Of a stretch of DNA of 64,000 bases, positions 34,685-44,459 are shown one piece after another. A program made the translations under genes and the position numbers. How positions within the stretch are numbered: position 1 is the stretch's first letter; each line of letters begins with the position of its first letter. The notes beneath the pieces are model-generated. The model saw only the letters and a list, made by a program, of their open reading frames with translations, was not told the origin of the DNA and ran no database searches. Origin of the DNA: an uncultured Collinsella sp. (lineage in GTDB: Bacteria; Actinomycetota; Coriobacteriia; Coriobacteriales; Coriobacteriaceae); contig UQUG01000001.1 of assembly GCA_900544205.1 (NCBI GenBank), positions 55,770 through 119,769 of the forward strand. The letters are read 5' to 3'.

Positions 34685-35338
34685 ATGGGTTATTCGATCG
34701 TCAACATCCTTGGCGGCCTTCTGATCGTCATGTCCACCATGGTGGTCGTCTCCAAGAACATCAAACATTCCATCCACTGGTATGCGGTGCAGTCGCTGGT
34801 GCTCGTGGGGCTTCTCGCCACGCTCGGTGTCACCACTGGTGCGCAGGAGCTGCTTATGTGGGCTGGATCTGCCTTTATCACCAAGGTCGTCCTGGTCCCT
34901 TATATCCTCAACCGCGCATACAAGAAGATGGGTGAGCCGAGCGATGCATCGCTCAAGGCCGGCCTTAAGCCCGCGTGGGCCATTTGCATCATCGCCGTCG
35001 AGGTCGCGATCTGCTTTGCCGTCGTGACGCAGATCAGCCTGCCCACGGCCGAGGTCGCAACGCCTGCGCTCGCCATTAGCTTCGCTCACTTCTTTGTGGG
35101 CCTTACCTGCATCATCTCGCAGCGCAACATCATGAAGCAGATCTTTGGATACTGCCTTATGGAAAACGGCAGCCACGTGACGCTCGCGCTTTTGGCCCCC
35201 ACCGCTCCCGAGATCATCGAGATCGGTATCGCCACCGACGCCATCTTTGCCGTCATCATCATGTCCCTCGTCGTGCGTCGCATTTGGGACGACTCCCACT
35301 CGCTCGATGCGCGCGACCTGTCCGAGCTGAGGGGGTAG
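34685..35338 (+). CDS. hyfE: Hydrogenase-4 membrane subunit E
   Basis: This 217-aa membrane protein has about six or seven helices and matches HyfE by size and place (between HyfD and HyfF). Blocks IKHSIHWYAVQSLVLVG and FGYCLMENGSHVTLALL fit that family; part of it corresponds to NuoK. AGGAGGTAG precedes the ATG. Confidence 0.88.
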   Translation: MGYSIVNILGGLLIVMSTMVVVSKNIKHSIHWYAVQSLVLVGLLATLGVTTGAQELLMWAGSAFITKVVLVPYILNRAYKKMGEPSDASLKAGLKPAWAICIIAVEVAICFAVVTQISLPTAEVATPALAISFAHFFVGLTCIISQRNIMKQIFGYCLMENGSHVTLALLAPTAPEIIEIGIATDAIFAVIIMSLVVRRIWDDSHSLDARDLSELRG

Positions 35339-35341
35339 TCC

Positions 35342-36901
35342 ATGGAAACGTTGATTCTCGCCCTGCTCGCGACTCCTTTGGTGTTCTCGCTGGTCATGGC
35401 GTTTTTGCCCAAGAACACGTCCTATAACGTGTTTGCCGGTCTCAACCTGGTCTCCGTCGCAGCCGTCCTGGTGCTGTCGATTATGACGGCCGGTGACGTC
35501 CTTATGAGCGGCGAAACCGCGAGCGCTCTTGGCCTGTGGTTCCACCTCGATTCGCTGGGTGCCATCTTTGTGCTGCTCATCGGCTTTATCGGTTTTCTTA
35601 CCGGGCTGTTCTCGCTGCCCTATGTAAAGGCCGATATCGAGGAGGGCTCCATGCCCGCCGAGCGCGCCAAGCAGTATTTTGCGCTGTTTAGCCTGTTCGT
35701 GTTCACCATGCTGCTCGCGTGCCTGTCCAACAACATGATCCTCACGTGGGCTGCCGTGGAGGCAACCACGCTTTCCACCGTGTTCCTCGTGGGTATCTAC
35801 AAGAACAAGACGGCCCTCGAGGCTTCTTGGAAGTATGCGATGGTCTGCACCGCCGGCGTGGCCTTTGGCCTGTTCGGTACGCTGCTGATCTACGCCAACG
35901 CCGCCGACGTGATTCCCAACGCCCACGAGGCCGCATTCCTGTCGTGCGTGCTGCCGTATGCCGACCAGTTCGACCCGACGCTCATGCGCCTCGCCTTTGC
36001 ATTTGTCGTGATCGGCTTTGGCACCAAGGCCGGCCTGTTCCCCATGCACACTTGGCTGCCCGATGCCCACTCCCAGGCCCCGAGCCCTGTCTCGGCCCTG
36101 CTCTCGGGCGTGCTGCTTAAGTGCGCCATGCTTGTGATCATGCGCTTCTACGGCTTTACTATCCAGGCCGTGGGAGCCGAGTATCCGCAGCTTTTGCTGT
36201 TGATCGTCGGCACGCTGTCCATTTTGGTGGCGGCACTTTCTATGTTCCGCCAGGACGACCTCAAGCGCCGCTTTGCGTACTCGTCTGTGGAGAACGTGGG
36301 CGTTATCGCCCTGTGCCTGGGTATCGGTGGCCCGCTGGGTATCGCCGCGGCCCTGCTGCACTGCGTGTTCCACGGCTTTACCAAGACGCTTGCCTTCTGC
36401 GTGTCCGGCAACATTCAGCACGCCTTTGGCACGCGTAGCCTGGCCAAGATCCAGGGTGTCGTCGAGGTTGCCCCCGCAACCGCCGCGCTCGCCGTCCTGG
36501 CGCTGCTCGGTCTTGGTGCCTTCCCGCCCTTTGGCATGTTTATCTCCGAGTTCCTGACTTTTGTCGCCGGTGTTACCGCCGGTCCCATGTGGCTGGTCGT
36601 CGTGGTCGCCCTCGGTCTTACCGTGGCCATATCCGCGCTCACCCGCATCGCACTCAAGTCGGTATTCGGTCATGCGCCCCAGGGCATGGATAAGCATGAG
36701 GCCCCGGTGCTCATGCTTATCCCCGAAATCATCCTGGCTGTCATGATCTTGTGGTTTGGCATCGCCACCCCGCTGCCCCTCGTGCACGGTGTGGAGACCG
36801 CGACCGGCATCGTGCTCGAGCAGAGCACCGAGGAACTTCACGCGACGCCGATGTACCGCGCTGTGTTCGGTACCGAGACCGCTCAGAGCGAGGTGGAGTA
36901 A
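35342..36901 (+). CDS. hyfF: Hydrogenase-4 membrane subunit F (antiporter-like)
   Basis: This 519-aa antiporter-like subunit is the third in the operon. Characteristic segments are LTWAAVEATTLSTVFLVG, FPMHTWLPDAHSQAPSPVSA and DLKRRFAYSSVENVGVIALC. It starts three bases after hyfE. Three antiporter-like subunits suggest a complex with several potential ion-pumping channels. Confidence 0.9.
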   Translation: METLILALLATPLVFSLVMAFLPKNTSYNVFAGLNLVSVAAVLVLSIMTAGDVLMSGETASALGLWFHLDSLGAIFVLLIGFIGFLTGLFSLPYVKADIEEGSMPAERAKQYFALFSLFVFTMLLACLSNNMILTWAAVEATTLSTVFLVGIYKNKTALEASWKYAMVCTAGVAFGLFGTLLIYANAADVIPNAHEAAFLSCVLPYADQFDPTLMRLAFAFVVIGFGTKAGLFPMHTWLPDAHSQAPSPVSALLSGVLLKCAMLVIMRFYGFTIQAVGAEYPQLLLLIVGTLSILVAALSMFRQDDLKRRFAYSSVENVGVIALCLGIGGPLGIAAALLHCVFHGFTKTLAFCVSGNIQHAFGTRSLAKIQGVVEVAPATAALAVLALLGLGAFPPFGMFISEFLTFVAGVTAGPMWLVVVVALGLTVAISALTRIALKSVFGHAPQGMDKHEAPVLMLIPEIILAVMILWFGIATPLPLVHGVETATGIVLEQSTEELHATPMYRAVFGTETAQSEVE

Positions 36902-36904
36902 CGA

Positions 36905-38676
36905 ATGATTGAAACTGAGAACAAGGTGTATGCCCGTCGCTGCGAGAGCCATGTCGAGGCCCTGCGCCGCGCCGTTCCGGGCTGCATCGAGAAGGTCGAG
37001 TGGCAGTGCGAGGACCAGCTGACGATTACCGTCAAGCAGGACAAGCTGCCCGAGGCCGTCCACTACCTGTACTACGAGCGCTACGGCTGGATTCCCGTGA
37101 TCATCGGTAACGATGAGCGCAGTCTGTGCGGCCGTTACGCCGTGTACTACGTCATCTCCATGGAGGGGGAGGATCCCGGCTGGGTGACCGTGCGCACCGA
37201 GGTTGATCCCGCCAAGATGACGTTCCCGTCCGTGACGCCGTTCGTCCCCGCCTGCGTGTGGGGCGAGCGTGAGCTGCGCGACATGTTCGGCCTGATCCCC
37301 GAGGGTCTGCCCGATCGTCGCCGCCTAGTGCTGCCCGACGATTGGCCCAGCGGCCTGTATCCGCTGCGTAAGGACTCCATGGACTACCGCTTCCGTCCCG
37401 CTCCCGCGAGCGACATGGAAAACTACGAGTTCTTGGCCGATACCAAGGGCAAGGAGACCACGCTCGTCCCCATGGGCCCGCTGCACATTACCTCCGACGA
37501 GCCCGGCCACTTCCGCCTGTTCGTCGAGGGCGAGACGATCGTCGACGCCGACTACCGTCTGTTCTACGTGCACCGCGGCATGGAGAAGGTCGCCGAGACG
37601 CGTCTGAACTATGACGCCGTGACGTTCCTCGCCGACCGCATCTGCGGCATCTGCGGCTGCGCCCACTCGGTGGCCTATGCCGAGGCCGTCGAGCGCGCCC
37701 AGGGCATCCATGTCCCGCCGCGCGCCCAGTACATCCGCGCCATCATGCTCGAGGTCGAGCGCCTGCACTCGCATCTGCTCAACATTGGCCTGGCGTCGCA
37801 CTACACGGGCTTCGACTCCGGCTTCCAACAGTTCTTCCGCGTCCGCGAGAAGTCCATGGACCTGGCCGAGAAGCTCTCCGGTCACCGCAAGACCTACGGC
37901 CTCAACGTGATCGGCGGCGTGCGTCGCGACATTTTGGCCGAGCAGAAGCTCTCCACGCTCACGACCATCCACCAGCTGCGCTCCGAGGTTCAAGAGCTCG
38001 TCGACGTGCCGCTCGTACGCCCAACTTCATTGAGCGTACGAGCGGCATCGGCATCTTGGACCGCAAGATCGCACGTGACTTCTCGCCGGTCGGCCCGCTC
38101 ATGCGTGGCTCGGGCTATGCCCGCGACGTGCGCTTTGACCATCCCTTCGACGGCTACGCCGATCCGGACGTCCAAAAGATGCACGCCGCCACGGCCGACA
38201 CCTGTGATGCCTTCGGCCGTACCGCCGTTCGCATCCAGGAGGTCTACGATTCGATCGACATGATCGAGACCATGCTCGAGAACTGTCCGTCGGGCCCCAT
38301 CCTCACCACGGATTGGGAGTACACCCCGCACAAGTACGCCATTGGCGCCACCGAGGCGCCGCGCGGCGAGGACGTGCACTGGGCCATGCTCGGCAATAAC
38401 CAGAAGTGCTACCGCTGGCGCGCCAAGGCCGCCACGTACAGCAACTGGCCGGTCCTGCGCTACATGTTCCGCGGCAACACCGTGGGCGACGCGGCGCTGA
38501 TCGTCGGTTCGCTCGACCCGTGCTACTCCTGCACCGATCGCGTGACGGTGACCGATGTCGCCGCCAAGCGCGACCACGTGCTCGACAAGGAGCAGTTCGA
38601 GAACGTCTGGCGCGACAAGTCGCCGCTTGCGGGCGAGGGCACCATAGCCGCTCCGCTCGATGAGGAGGCGCTCTAA
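36905..38676 (+). pseudogene. hyfG: Hydrogenase-4 large subunit (NiFe), interrupted by a frameshift
   Basis: This is the catalytic NiFe subunit, a fusion of a NuoC-like N-terminus and a NuoD-like large subunit. The first part is in one frame from 36905 to about 38018 and has the N-terminal nickel motif RICGICGCAH (about residues 245-254). The rest continues in another frame to 38676 and has the C-terminal motif DPCYSCTDR. Alignment by eye of the junction (...VQELVDV then TPNFIERTSGIGILDRK) points to one missing base near 38017-38020. Joined, it would be about 590 aa, the normal HyfG length. As written neither piece can form the active site. A sequencing error is possible, as is a real mutation. 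Confidence 0.85.
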
Positions 38677-38677
38677 T

Positions 38678-39394
38678 ATGCTGAAGCTTTGGAAGGTTAA
38701 CGCCAAGGCCGGCGACGCGACGGTCAAGTACCCGTTTGCGCCGTTCCCCACTAACAAGGACATGCGCGGCAAGCCCGAGCACAATGCCGAGCTCTGCATC
38801 GCCTGTGGTGCCTGCGGCGTGGCGTGCCCGGCCGATGCCATTCGCATGGACACCGACCTTGCGGCCGATACCATCACCTGGTCGATTGACTACGGTCGCT
38901 GCATCTTCTGCGGCCGCTGCGAGGAAGCCTGCCCCATGGAGGCCATCAAGCTCACCGAGGAGTTTGAGCTGGCCGTCATGAGCAAGGACGACCTCACCAG
39001 CAAGAGCGTCTACACGCTCGAGCACTGCTCGCGTTGTGGCAAGCCGTTTGCCCCGCACAAGGAGATCGACTACGCCAAGCGCCTGCTGCAAAAGGCCGGC
39101 GGCATGGAGGCCGAGCAGGCCGCCCGTACCGTGCGCGTGTGCCAGGAGTGCAAGCGCGAGCTTGACGCCCTGCGCGCCGCCTCCGCCGTAAAGACCGGCA
39201 ACGCGCACGGCATGGCTGCCAACGAGACGCTTGCGTCCGGTGAGCCCCAGGGCCCCGACATGGAGTATCTGGGCGGCCACGGCGTGAACCCGGAGTATAT
39301 CGACCGCGAGCTCAACCCCGATGCGCCCGAGATTCCCGCCGGTCCTGCGCCGGTCGAGGGCATCATTATGGATTTTGATACGAAGGAGGAGTAA
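38678..39394 (+). CDS. hyfH: Hydrogenase-4 ferredoxin-like subunit (NuoI-like)
   Basis: This 238-aa protein has two adjacent [4Fe-4S] motifs, CIACGACGVACP and CIFCGRCEEACP, as in HyfH/HycF/NuoI. A further cysteine set, HCSRCGKPF and CQECKRE, lies downstream and may bind a metal. The extension of about 60 residues at the C-terminus is Pro- and Asp-rich. GAGGAGG upstream of the ATG lies within the end of hyfG, so translation depends on ribosomes reaching that point; the hyfG frameshift could therefore have polar effects. Confidence 0.88.
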   Translation: MLKLWKVNAKAGDATVKYPFAPFPTNKDMRGKPEHNAELCIACGACGVACPADAIRMDTDLAADTITWSIDYGRCIFCGRCEEACPMEAIKLTEEFELAVMSKDDLTSKSVYTLEHCSRCGKPFAPHKEIDYAKRLLQKAGGMEAEQAARTVRVCQECKRELDALRAASAVKTGNAHGMAANETLASGEPQGPDMEYLGGHGVNPEYIDRELNPDAPEIPAGPAPVEGIIMDFDTKEE

Positions 39395-39396
39395 CC

Positions 39397-40179
39397 ATGG
39401 CCGAACCCACGCTTTTGCCCGAGCGGCTTCAGTACCGCCCGACCAAGATCGAGCTCGACGAGAGCATCGAGAAGGCCAAGGCGACCCTTCTTAAGAAGAT
39501 TAAGCGCTCGGTGTACGTCTACCGTGTTGACTGCGGCGGCTGCAACGGCTGCGAGATCGAGATTTTCGGTTCCATCACGCCCGTCTTCGACGTCGAGCGC
39601 TTTGGCATCAAAGTCGTGCCCTCGCCCCGTCACGCCGATGTGCTGCTGTACACCGGTGCCGTGACGCGCGCCATGCGCATGCCGGCCCTGCGCGCCTTTG
39701 AGGCCGCACCCGATCCCAAGATCGTGGTGCCCTATGGCGCGTGCGGCTGCACCGGCGGCATCTTCTACGACAACTACTGCGTCTGGGGCGGCACGGATAA
39801 GATTCTGCCGGTCGATGTCTACATCCCCGGCTGCCCGCCCAGCCCCGCGCAGACCATCTACGGCTTTGCCATGGCACTTGGCCTGCTGGACCAAAAGCTC
39901 CATGCCGAGACTACGGTGGAGGCCGCCGGCGAGCAGGCCGATATCCTGCACCCCGGCGTGCCGTACAAGCTGCGCGTTGCCATCGAGCGCGAGGCTCGTG
40001 CCATGAGCGGCTACCGTTACGGCCGCGACCTGGCCAACGAGTTTATGGATACGCTCGAGGGCGCACCCAAGGGCGATATCCGCGGTGCCATGGCGCTGCT
40101 CATCGACAAGCAGGACGATCCTCGCCGCGTTGAGGTCTACTCGGCGCTGCAGGATCTGGTGCTGGCCGGAGGTCGCTAG
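39397..40179 (+). CDS. hyfI: Hydrogenase-4 small subunit (NuoB-like)
   Basis: This 260-aa subunit holds the proximal [4Fe-4S] cluster next to the NiFe site. Ligands are visible in DCGGCNGCEIEIF (about residues 46-58), GACGCTGGIF (about 111-120) and YIPGCPPSP (about 145-153). GGAGGAG precedes the ATG. The extra C-terminal region of about 80 residues is common in HyfI/HycG proteins. Confidence 0.92.
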   Translation: MAEPTLLPERLQYRPTKIELDESIEKAKATLLKKIKRSVYVYRVDCGGCNGCEIEIFGSITPVFDVERFGIKVVPSPRHADVLLYTGAVTRAMRMPALRAFEAAPDPKIVVPYGACGCTGGIFYDNYCVWGGTDKILPVDVYIPGCPPSPAQTIYGFAMALGLLDQKLHAETTVEAAGEQADILHPGVPYKLRVAIEREARAMSGYRYGRDLANEFMDTLEGAPKGDIRGAMALLIDKQDDPRRVEVYSALQDLVLAGGR

Positions 40180-40761
40180 ATGGAGCTCACGGACCGCTCT
40201 GGTTACTTTGCGGGCCCCGGCATGCTCGGCGGCTCCTTTGGCGATGCCTCGCGCGCAAGCGACGAGGCCGCCGAGGGCGTCGCCGACCCCTGCCTGGGCC
40301 ATGCGCCCGACCAGGTGGTCTTCTATGAGCTCACGCGTAAGTTTGTGGAGACCGAGGAAGACGTTCCCCAGGAGGCCTGCGACGTGCTGTACTACACGCT
40401 CGCCGTGGGCCACCACACCGGCGTGCTCGATTGCTTTGAGCCGCGCCTGTCGGTGCCGGTGAACGTGTTCTATTCGCTCGTCGACGCGCTGCCGGAGGGG
40501 GAGGCCAAAACCAAGTTTGAGGCCATCCGTTCCTTTGGTGAGTGCCAGCTCGACAAGGCGGCGGTGCCGTCGCTGCTCGAGGCCTGCGATGCGCTGCTCG
40601 ACGAGCGTGGTTTTCGCGGTTCTGCCAAGGCCGGCATCTCGGTGTTCGATGACGACTTTGGCCTGCATGCCCAGCAGGTCGCGTTCTTAATGAAGTTCCG
40701 CGATCTGGTTGAGCGCGTGCGCGATGTGTCGGGCGTGTATCTGACGGGAAGGTTGCAGTAA
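40180..40761 (+). CDS. Formate hydrogenlyase maturation protein, HycH/HyfJ family
   Basis: This 193-aa soluble protein has the HycH-type sequence pattern QVVFYELTRKFVETEEDVP, then VLYYTLAVGHHTGVLDCFEP and LPEGEAKTKFE. HycH is needed for maturation of the hydrogenase-3 large subunit; the mechanism is not well defined. The ATG directly follows the hyfI stop codon. The assignment rests on motif similarity and place. Confidence 0.78.
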   Translation: MELTDRSGYFAGPGMLGGSFGDASRASDEAAEGVADPCLGHAPDQVVFYELTRKFVETEEDVPQEACDVLYYTLAVGHHTGVLDCFEPRLSVPVNVFYSLVDALPEGEAKTKFEAIRSFGECQLDKAAVPSLLEACDALLDERGFRGSAKAGISVFDDDFGLHAQQVAFLMKFRDLVERVRDVSGVYLTGRLQ

Positions 40762-41264
40762 TGGGTCGCGTTGTGGATGGTCGTGTGAACGGCGCCCCGT
40801 TTGCGGGTATCGTGCTCACGGCGGGAAGCGTGCTGCGTGCCGACGATGCCGCCGGCCCCGTGCTCTCCAAAAAGATGGAGGACACGCCCATCGCCGGTTG
40901 GTACACCATCGACGGCGGCCAAACGCCCGAGGACGACATCATCGAGGTTAAGCGCGAGCGTCCGCCGCGTTTGGTTTTGGTCGATGCCGCCGACATGGCG
41001 CTGCCCGTCGGTGCCATCCGCCTGCTCGACAAGCGCGATGTGGCCCGCAAGTCGATGTTCACCACGCATTCGCTTCCTTTGTCGATTCTGATCGAAGAGA
41101 TTGAGCAATCGTGTGATGATATCGTCTTCGTTGGGATTCAGCCGGGCGACACGGAGTTCTACAACCCCATGTCCCCGGAAGTCTTTGACGCCGTCGACGC
41201 CGTGTACGACGCCGTGGCCGCCAACGACTTTTCCCACTTTGTCCGCTTGGGGCAAGAGCAATAG
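40761..41264 (+). CDS. Hydrogenase large-subunit maturation endopeptidase, HycI family
   Basis: This 167-aa protein resembles HycI, the nickel-dependent protease that trims the C-terminus of the large subunit after NiFe insertion. TAGSVLRADDAAGPVL holds the first metal-binding Asp, VDAADMALPVGAIRL the second, and TTHSLPLSIL the conserved His. The start overlaps the preceding stop by one base. Its substrate would be the HyfG protein, which is frameshifted here. Confidence 0.82.
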   Translation: MGRVVDGRVNGAPFAGIVLTAGSVLRADDAAGPVLSKKMEDTPIAGWYTIDGGQTPEDDIIEVKRERPPRLVLVDAADMALPVGAIRLLDKRDVARKSMFTTHSLPLSILIEEIEQSCDDIVFVGIQPGDTEFYNPMSPEVFDAVDAVYDAVAANDFSHFVRLGQEQ

Positions 41265-41303
41265 GAGTGCTTGTCCCTGCTGATTAGGAAAGAAGTGATT
41301 GAC

Positions 41304-42143
41304 ATGGCAGATTCCAAGGTGGAGTACCCCGCTCCCGATTGCCTGGCACCCGCCGCGATCGAGGCCAAGACCGAGGCCGCCGGCGTGACCAAGGCCAACC
41401 TGCCGGTCGCAAAGGCCTTTCTGTTGGCAATGTTCGCCGGTGCGTTCATCGCCTTCGGCGGCCTGTTCTTTACCGTGTTCTTGAGCGATAGCACGCTGGG
41501 CTGGGGCGCCCAGCGCGTCGTGGGCGGCCTGTGCTTTTGCCTGGGCCTGGTGCTCGTGCTGGTGTGCGGCGCCGAGCTGTTCACCGGTAATTCGCTTATG
41601 GTCTGCGCGCTCAAGAGCAAAAAGATCACCTTGGCCCAGATGCTCAAGGCCTGGGTCGTCGTGTGGGTCGGCAATTTTGTCGGTGCCCTGTTCATTGTCT
41701 TTTTGGTGTACATGGCCGGCATCTATAAGCTCAACGGCGAGGCGGTCGCCAACTCCATGGTGAGCGTTGCCGCCGGCAAGGTGACGATTGACTGGGTGAC
41801 GATCTTTTTCCGCGGCATCCTGTGTAACATCTTTGTGTGCCTTGCCGTGTGGATCGGTACCGCCGGCAAGACCGTGGTCGATAAGGTCGTGGGCATTCTG
41901 CTGCCCATTGCCGCCTTTGTGGCCTGCGGTTTTGAGCACTGCGTTGCCAACATGTACTTTTTGCCCATGGGCGCCGTGATGCACGCGTGCGGCTATGGTG
42001 CCGACGTCGCCGGCGCCGATGCACTCAATGTCGCGGGCATTGCGTTTAATCTGTCCGCCGCCACGCTGGGCAACATTGTGGGCGGCGCTGTTCTGATCGC
42101 GCTCGGCTACTGGTTTATCTACGCCAAGAAGTCCGAGGCGTAA
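41304..42143 (+). CDS. focA: Formate channel, FNT family
   Basis: This 279-aa membrane protein of the formate/nitrite transporter family has six or more helices. AFLLAMFAGAFIAFGGLFF, CGAELFTGNSLMV and the late GNIVGGAVLIALGYWFIY are family signatures. In this operon it most likely moves formate across the membrane to supply FdhF. AGGAAAG lies about 12 bases before the ATG. A strong terminator ends the operon after it. Confidence 0.92.
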   Translation: MADSKVEYPAPDCLAPAAIEAKTEAAGVTKANLPVAKAFLLAMFAGAFIAFGGLFFTVFLSDSTLGWGAQRVVGGLCFCLGLVLVLVCGAELFTGNSLMVCALKSKKITLAQMLKAWVVVWVGNFVGALFIVFLVYMAGIYKLNGEAVANSMVSVAAGKVTIDWVTIFFRGILCNIFVCLAVWIGTAGKTVVDKVVGILLPIAAFVACGFEHCVANMYFLPMGAVMHACGYGADVAGADALNVAGIAFNLSAATLGNIVGGAVLIALGYWFIYAKKSEA

Positions 42144-42165
42144 GGTACCGTCTGTTTGACGTTGG

Positions 42166-42201
42166 GCCTCCCGCGGGGCGTTGTCGTGCGGGAGGCTTTT
42201 T
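42166..42201 (+). terminator. Terminator of the formate hydrogenlyase operon
   Basis: A perfect 9-bp stem GCCTCCCGC / GCGGGAGGC with a 13-base loop is followed by TTTTT. Confidence 0.92.
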
Positions 42202-42265
42202 GGGTCTGAGGTTCGTTGCCGGGCTGTTGGCCTGTTGTGTTTGGCTGATGAAAGGGGTAATCGAG

Positions 42266-44383
42266 ATGGCATCTGCTGTGAAGCGTGACGGTCGCGCCGT
42301 GGTGACCACATGCGGGGGATGCTATGCCGATTGCGCCTTTGCGGCCCATGTTAAGGATGGGCGTGTGGTGGCCGAGTTGCCGGTGCCGGGACATCCGTGC
42401 GCGGCGCGTGCCCTGTGCGCCCGCGGACGGCATCGCCTGGCAATGCCGTTTGACGAGCGCGATCGCATTGTGCATCCCATGCGCCGACGAACTGATGGCT
42501 CGGGGTTCGATGCGATTACCTGGGACGAGGCGTTTGCCCAGATTGCCGAGCGTCTTTTGGGGATTGTTGACGAATGCGGGCCCCGTGCGCTGGGCATGAC
42601 GCTCGGCGTGCCCTCGTTCGACCGCTACTGGGCGTATCGCTTTATGCATGCGCTGGGCTCGCCCAACGTGTACGGTGCCGATGGCGCCTGCGAGGTAAGC
42701 CGACTTACCGGTTGGGAGCACAGCCTGGGCTATAGTCCCGCCTCCGACCTAGCGCACACCAATTGCATCATGTACCTTGGGCGTTCCATTGTCGATTCGT
42801 CGACGATGGGGGCCGTTGACGCGCTCAACGATGCCCGTCGCCGTGGGGCGAAGATTATCGTGGTCGACCCCCGGCGCAGCGGCTCGGCTGCGCTTGCCGA
42901 CCGCTGGCTGCGCGTGCGCCCGGGCTGCGACCTGGCCTTGCTGCTGGGCATTGCGCATGTGCTCATTGCCGAGGACTTGTACGACCACGAGTTCGTGACC
43001 CGCTATACCACGGGCTTTGACGAGCTGGCGCAGGCGTCCCGTGCTTGGACGCCCGAGTGGGCCGAGTCGATGTGCGACGTGCCGGCCGCAGAGATCGCCG
43101 CCACGGCGCGTGATCTAGCTGCCGCCGCGCCTGCTGCCGTGGTGGACGCCGGCTTTCATGGCGGCATCGGTATCGCGTATGCCAATAGCACCCAGACCGC
43201 GCGCGCGATTTGTCTGGTCGATGTGCTGCTGGGCTGCATCGGACACGCGGGCGGTGCCCTCAACCCGCCCACGCTGCTTGCTTTGGGCGATTTGGACCCT
43301 GCGCGTTTCGCGACGCCGTCGATGCCACGTGAGCCCAAGTTGGGGTCCGAGCGCTATCCACTGGTCGATCCGGTGCGCGGCCTGTGCACGACCATCGGTC
43401 AGTCGATTCTTGCTGGCGATTTGCGTGGACTCATCGTCTATGCCAGTAACCCCGGTGCGGGCTATGGCAATGCGCAGGCTTGGTTGGGTATTTTGCAGCA
43501 GCTTGACCTGCTCGTGACGATTGATATTCGCTGGTCCGAGACAGCGCGCGCTTCTGACTTCGTGCTGCCCGACGTGACGTATCTGGAGGCCGACCGCGGT
43601 GTGGGCACAGTCGTGGGCGCCAATGATTCGCGCGTGTTCTACCGCAACGCCGTGCTGCCCGTGTTACATGACGACACGCGTTCCGGTCGGGAGATTTTTG
43701 CCGGTCTGGCGCAGGCGTGTGGCGTGGGCGAGTACTTCCAGTTTACGTCTGACGATCTGGCGGCTGCCCAGGTGGCGCCTTTTGGGATCAATCTGGACGA
43801 GCTCAAGGAGCGCGGCTGGGCCGACACGGGTGTTACGTTGCCGTCGCGTACGGGCGAGCCGGCGATTCCCTTGGATAGCGGTAAAATTGCGCTGGCAAGC
43901 GACGTATGGGAACGAGCCGGCCTGGGCCGTGTACCCAACTGGATTGCTCCCATGGTGGAGCCCGGCCCGGGGATGTTTCGCCTCATTAGCGGCAACCGTC
44001 CCTTTGAGTCGCATACCTCGCGAAGGCTTGCGGCGGCCGGTGCCGCCGAGGCTGGATCGGACCTGGATGCCGTGCAGATGAATGCCGATGCTGCTGCGCA
44101 CATGGGCATCGCCGACGGCGAGGTCGTCGAACTCGTGAGCGATATGGGCCGCGATCGCGTGCGCGTGGAGACGACGCCGTATCTGCATCCGGCGTGCATC
44201 TTCACCTCGGCCGCTCCCGGCGGGCGTTCGTTTGGCGCCGATGTCGGTGGCGCTCAAGCCTTGGGCGTGGGTCCGCTCGACCATACGCCGTTGCGTTGGG
44301 ACCCGTTGACGGGCGCTGCGCTCACCCAGGAAAACGCCGTTCGCGTGGAAAAGATCGCGGCACGCGAGGATAATAGCGATTGA
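42266..44383 (+). CDS. Molybdopterin oxidoreductase (DMSO reductase superfamily), substrate unknown
   Basis: This 705-aa enzyme has an N-terminal [4Fe-4S] motif (TTCGGCYADCAFAAHVKDG with the last Cys in RALCARG). It continues through the molybdopterin domain (IIVVDPRRSGSAALADRWL, ASDFVLPDVTYLEADRGVG) to a C-terminal MGD-binding domain. The likely metal ligand is the Cys in YGADGACEVSR, so it is not Sec- or Ser-type. There is no signal peptide and no neighbouring membrane or iron-sulfur subunit gene, so it is probably cytoplasmic and stand-alone. AAAGGGG precedes the ATG. The closest relatives and the substrate cannot be told by eye. Confidence 0.8.
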   Translation: MASAVKRDGRAVVTTCGGCYADCAFAAHVKDGRVVAELPVPGHPCAARALCARGRHRLAMPFDERDRIVHPMRRRTDGSGFDAITWDEAFAQIAERLLGIVDECGPRALGMTLGVPSFDRYWAYRFMHALGSPNVYGADGACEVSRLTGWEHSLGYSPASDLAHTNCIMYLGRSIVDSSTMGAVDALNDARRRGAKIIVVDPRRSGSAALADRWLRVRPGCDLALLLGIAHVLIAEDLYDHEFVTRYTTGFDELAQASRAWTPEWAESMCDVPAAEIAATARDLAAAAPAAVVDAGFHGGIGIAYANSTQTARAICLVDVLLGCIGHAGGALNPPTLLALGDLDPARFATPSMPREPKLGSERYPLVDPVRGLCTTIGQSILAGDLRGLIVYASNPGAGYGNAQAWLGILQQLDLLVTIDIRWSETARASDFVLPDVTYLEADRGVGTVVGANDSRVFYRNAVLPVLHDDTRSGREIFAGLAQACGVGEYFQFTSDDLAAAQVAPFGINLDELKERGWADTGVTLPSRTGEPAIPLDSGKIALASDVWERAGLGRVPNWIAPMVEPGPGMFRLISGNRPFESHTSRRLAAAGAAEAGSDLDAVQMNADAAAHMGIADGEVVELVSDMGRDRVRVETTPYLHPACIFTSAAPGGRSFGADVGGAQALGVGPLDHTPLRWDPLTGAALTQENAVRVEKIAAREDNSD

Positions 44384-44459
44384 TTGACTCAGCCGATCGA
44401 ATTGGCTGATAGTTTGACGTTTGAACGATTGATTCACCTTTGGTTTTGAAAGGTCGCAC

